From Bacteroidota bacterium (GTDB taxonomy: Bacteria > Bacteroidota > Bacteroidia > Flavobacteriales > Crocinitomicaceae): a stretch of 9,924 nucleotides of DNA. Below are positions 7,909-9,924 of this stretch, piece after piece. Position 1 is the first letter of the stretch, and the number at the start of each line of letters is the position of its first letter. The DNA lies in the NCBI GenBank assembly GCA_005798205.1, contig SYKJ01000012.1:1-9924 (forward strand). The letters are read 5' to 3'. The notes below the pieces were generated by a model. The model saw only the letters and a list, made by a program, of their open reading frames with translations, ran no database searches and was not told the origin of the DNA. The position numbers and the translations under genes were made by a program.

Positions 7909-9083
7909 TAGTCAACTTGAATTACAAGCCCTTTCAAATATTCGCCTTCTGGATGGTACGCATTTATTGGGTGATCAGGACCTTGGTGCAATTGCGCTAG
8001 TATTCTTACGGTTCTTCCAGTTTCTATTGCAGCGGCAATAATTGTGTGGGTAAATAATTGTTTATCCACAACTTGAGAGCAGGAAAATGTAAAAATAATC
8101 CCACCTGGTTTTATTTGTCGAATTGCATGCGCATTTAGTCGTTTGTATCCTTGAATTGCTTGGTGTCGTTTTTCGCGGTGTTTTGCAAATGCTGGAGGGT
8201 CTAATACAATAATGTCATAATCTTCTTGCAATTCTTTCATGTAATCCATTGCATCTGCCGTGATTGAAGCATGCTTTTGCCCAAATTTATTTAATGCAAC
8301 ATGCTCTTCTGTCATTTCAATTGCTTTTTTGGAGCTATCCAGAGAATGAACTAAGGCTGCCTCATGTTGTAATGCTTGTAAGCTAAATCCTCCGGAGTAA
8401 CAAAAGGTATTCAATACTTTTTTACCTTTTGAATAGTTTCCTAAAAGAAGTCGATTGTCTCGTTGGTCAATAAAAAAACCTGTTTTTTGTCCTAAAACCC
8501 AATCAATTTTGTATTTCACGCCATTTTCAAGTGCTTGATGTGGAGTTTCACAGTTACCAAAAATATAGGAGTCTGTTGTTTCCATTCGTTTTGGTAATGT
8601 ATCTGCTGATTTAGAATAAATCGCTACAAGTTTTTTTCCAAATGCTTTTTTTAAACCGCTTGCTATTTCTTTTAGAGACTGATTCATGCCAATAGAGTGA
8701 CACTGAATAACAGCAACACCATTATAAAAATCAATTACAAGTCCTGGCAATCCATCTCCTTCACCATGACAAACTCTAAAAATGTTATTTTCTTTGCTAA
8801 GCAAACCAATTTTCAAACGTGATTCCAATGCTTGCTGTATTTTCATTTGAAAGAATCCCTCGTCTATTTTTAAATTAGTAAAACTTAGAATTCGAACAGC
8901 AATAGTAGCATTTTGAAAATGCCCAAGGGCCAAAAAGCGACCTTTATAATCTTGTACTTCAACAATTTCTCCATCATGGATGGTTTGAGTTTCGGTAAAA
9001 ATAGCGCCTGAAAAAATCCATGGGTGTTTTCTAAAAATAGATTGCTCTTTTCCTTTGCGAACTTGTAAAAGTGTATATGACAT
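7908..9083 (-). CDS. rlmI: 23S rRNA (cytosine-C5) methyltransferase, RlmI-like
   Basis: A 391-residue SAM-dependent RNA methyltransferase; E. coli RlmI makes m5C at 23S rRNA position 1962 and is almost the same length. The N-terminus is a PUA RNA-binding domain (about 2-75, with KHPWIFSGAI at 19-28). The family motif GQKTGFFIDQRDNR is at 198-211, the SAM-binding motif VLNTFCYSGGFSLQAL at 223-238, the DPPAF motif at 295-299, and the catalytic Cys335 lies in the segment FTFSCSQ. All key elements are present. I chose the ATG at 9083 (MSYTLLQVRKG) instead of an in-frame TTG at 9101, which would overlap the promoter box and add non-conserved residues. It is the first gene of the rlmI-MATE-fmt operon. 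The exact target base could differ in Bacteroidota, so the symbol is by family. Confidence 0.9.
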   Translation of the reverse strand: MSYTLLQVRKGKEQSIFRKHPWIFSGAIFTETQTIHDGEIVEVQDYKGRFLALGHFQNATIAVRILSFTNLKIDEGFFQMKIQQALESRLKIGLLSKENNIFRVCHGEGDGLPGLVIDFYNGVAVIQCHSIGMNQSLKEIASGLKKAFGKKLVAIYSKSADTLPKRMETTDSYIFGNCETPHQALENGVKYKIDWVLGQKTGFFIDQRDNRLLLGNYSKGKKVLNTFCYSGGFSLQALQHEAALVHSLDSSKKAIEMTEEHVALNKFGQKHASITADAMDYMKELQEDYDIIVLDPPAFAKHREKRHQAIQGYKRLNAHAIRQIKPGGIIFTFSCSQVVDKQLFTHTIIAAAIETGRTVRILAQLHQGPDHPINAYHPEGEYLKGLVIQVD

Positions 9084-9088
9084 AGCTG

Positions 9089-9096
9089 CAAAGATA
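9089..9096 (-). promoter_or_regulatory. -7 promoter box of the rlmI-MATE-fmt operon
   Basis: On the minus strand the sequence reads TATCTTTG, five bases (CAGCT), then the ATG of rlmI. TATCTTTG is an exact TAnnTTTG match. A start site a few bases past the box would fall at or next to the start codon, so the mRNA would be leaderless or nearly so. I see no good TTG at the expected -33 distance; the nearest is about 29 bases upstream. Confidence 0.6.
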
Positions 9097-9109
9097 CGCA
9101 AAGTAATAG

Positions 9110-9135
9110 CTTGTTTTTAGTACGACAAGAACAAG
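9110..9135. repeat. Short inverted repeat in the divergent intergenic region
   Basis: CTTGTT (9110-9115) and AACAAG (9130-9135) form a 6-bp inverted repeat with a 14-bp spacer. ACAAG also occurs at 9125-9129, so ACAAG is directly repeated. It lies between the rlmI -7 box and the promoter of the 9197 gene, where a regulator could act on both. It could equally be chance in A+T-rich DNA. Confidence 0.3.
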
Positions 9136-9149
9136 TATCTTAGGCTTTG

Positions 9150-9180
9150 TTGAAAGTTAGCTACTTTCTTATTACTTTTG
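9150..9180 (+). promoter_or_regulatory. Promoter of the 9197 gene and following transporter
   Basis: TTG (9150-9152, directly preceded by TTTG at 9146-9149) and TACTTTTG (9173-9180) are separated by 20 bp, a very good fit to the Bacteroidota TTG / TAnnTTTG promoter. The box ends 16 bases before the ATG at 9197, giving a short leader of roughly 10 nt. It probably also drives the transporter gene at 9464. Confidence 0.65.
9152..9168. promoter_or_regulatory. Candidate operator palindrome within promoter spacer
   Basis: GAAAGT (9152-9157) and ACTTTC (9163-9168) form a perfect 6-bp inverted repeat around TAGCT. It fills most of the spacer between the -33 and -7 boxes of the 9197 promoter, where a bound dimeric repressor would block RNA polymerase. 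No regulator gene is in the window, so its binding partner is unknown. Confidence 0.35.
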
Positions 9181-9196
9181 ATAAAAAACCAAACAT

Positions 9197-9457
9197 ATGT
9201 CTAACAAAAGAATTTTAAAGAAAAGTTTAAATGATCTAGTTTTTGACGTTGTAGATGAGTGTTATTACATTCAAGCATTAGATGCTACAAAAGAAAAAGC
9301 AACAGAGAAATTAATTGACGAAGCAGCAACATTCCAAGATTCTATTTTAGCAAGAATGAAAAAAGCCCGTGGAAAAGCTGAATTTCGTGCAATAGTTCTT
9401 GATCTTGAAAAGAAAGCCGATCATTTTGTTACTTCATTGAATGCTTTAAATTCCTAA
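9197..9457 (+). CDS. Conserved-looking small helical protein of unknown function
   Basis: An 86-residue, lysine-rich, soluble protein with no signal peptide or membrane segment. It begins SNKRILKKSLNDLVFDVVDECYYIQAL and continues with long helix-forming stretches, about 10-28, 33-57 (KATEKLIDEAATFQDSIL) and 60-84 (AEFRAIVLDLEKKADHF). The start MSNKR-LKK-(I/L)N resembles a widespread family of small Bacteroidota proteins without known function, but I cannot name a domain. A strong promoter stands upstream and the codon use resembles the neighbours, so it is very likely a real gene. It is six bases ahead of a GTG-started transporter and probably shares its mRNA. An accessory role to that transporter is possible but unproven. 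Confidence 0.75.
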   Translation: MSNKRILKKSLNDLVFDVVDECYYIQALDATKEKATEKLIDEAATFQDSILARMKKARGKAEFRAIVLDLEKKADHFVTSLNALNS

Positions 9458-9463
9458 TTGTAA

Positions 9464-9924
9464 GTGAAAATTTTTAACTGGAAACGTTGGCTTTCACTTC
9501 TTGGAGTTCTTGCTTTTTTGTCTATTCTTTTTTTCTCTCATGGTAAATCTCTTTTTTGGAATGCCACAGCCTTAGGAGGCTTAATGATTTTCTTTTGGAT
9601 TTTTGAAGTTGTTTCTATTTACATTACTGCACTTTTCCCCTTAATTCTTGCAGTTCCACTTGGCTTACTTAGCACTTCTGACTTAGCAGAGGCGTATGGA
9701 AATGGATCTGTCTATCTTTTTTTTGGAGGATTTATTTTGGCTCTTGGTTTGGAAAAATGGAAAGTTCACGAGCAAATTGCTAGAAGAATCGTCTCTTTAG
9801 TTGGAAATTCTAAACCGCGAATACTCCTCGGGTTTTTATTGAGTACAGGTATGTTGAGTATGTGGATTTCTAATACTGCAACTGCATTAATGATGTTGCC
9901 AATGGCGATAGCTGTAATTCATGC
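9464..9924 (+). CDS. SLC13/DASS-family anion:sodium symporter, 3'-truncated by window end
   Basis: The first 153 residues of an inner-membrane transporter of the divalent anion:Na+ symporter family, which imports dicarboxylates, citrate or sulfate. A GTG at 9464 is the first possible start, because TAA at 9461-9463 is in frame just before it. Hydrophobic segments lie at about 9-25, 34-50, 52-70, 82-96 and 119-150. Family features include the EVVSIYITALFPLILAVPLG segment (48-67), FFGGFILALGLEKWKVHEQIA (86-106), and MWISNTATALMMLP (133-146). That last stretch contains the first SNT motif (136-138), which helps form the Na+ and substrate sites in DASS proteins. The gap from the 86-residue protein is 6 bp, so the two are likely one transcript. 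Which anion is moved cannot be told from this half. Confidence 0.88.
   Translation, partial: MKIFNWKRWLSLLGVLAFLSILFFSHGKSLFWNATALGGLMIFFWIFEVVSIYITALFPLILAVPLGLLSTSDLAEAYGNGSVYLFFGGFILALGLEKWKVHEQIARRIVSLVGNSKPRILLGFLLSTGMLSMWISNTATALMMLPMAIAVIH

Noticed and set aside
9084..9101. TTG start six codons upstream of rlmI
   Set aside because: It lies across the TATCTTTG promoter box and adds non-family residues; the ATG at 9083 fits.

Overview
The window is about two-thirds A+T and looks like a chromosomal fragment of a Bacteroidota (probably Flavobacteriales) bacterium. Supporting signs are the TAnnTTTG-type promoter boxes, A-rich start regions without Shine-Dalgarno sequences, a TonB-dependent receptor with an N-terminal carboxypeptidase-D-like domain, and an S9 peptidase typical of this phylum. 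There are no tRNA, rRNA, CRISPR, insertion-sequence or phage signals. Gene content is mostly housekeeping and envelope functions.

Layout. Positions 1-2110 (+) hold the 3' part of an S9 (prolyl-oligopeptidase/DPP-IV-like) peptidase, overlapped by a small VanZ-like membrane protein. Positions 2111-2272 hold a well-formed TPP (thiamine pyrophosphate) riboswitch and a possible expression platform. The riboswitch precedes a TonB-dependent receptor (2273-4732), which is therefore very likely an outer-membrane importer for thiamine or a related compound. A second, small outer-membrane beta-barrel protein (4776-5588) follows, with its own candidate promoter. On the minus strand, converging on it, is a three-gene operon transcribed rlmI (9083-7908), then a MATE exporter (7908-6580), then fmt (6583-5618). 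Its junctions are TAATG and ATGA overlaps, so translation is probably coupled. Its promoter box sits only 5 nt before the rlmI start codon, which suggests a leaderless or nearly leaderless mRNA. Divergent from it, a short gene for an unrecognised 86-residue helical protein (9197-9457) has a clear promoter with a palindrome in its spacer. Six nucleotides later, a GTG-started SLC13/DASS-type transporter runs off the right edge.

How the parts relate. The best-supported functional story is thiamine-controlled outer-membrane uptake: riboswitch plus receptor, possibly with the adjacent barrel protein. The rlmI-MATE-fmt operon joins 23S rRNA methylation and initiator-tRNA formylation with a membrane exporter. 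I see no clearly new multi-gene system. The most useful leads are the riboswitch-receptor link, its unusual expression platform, the leaderless rlmI start and the palindrome inside the 9197 promoter.
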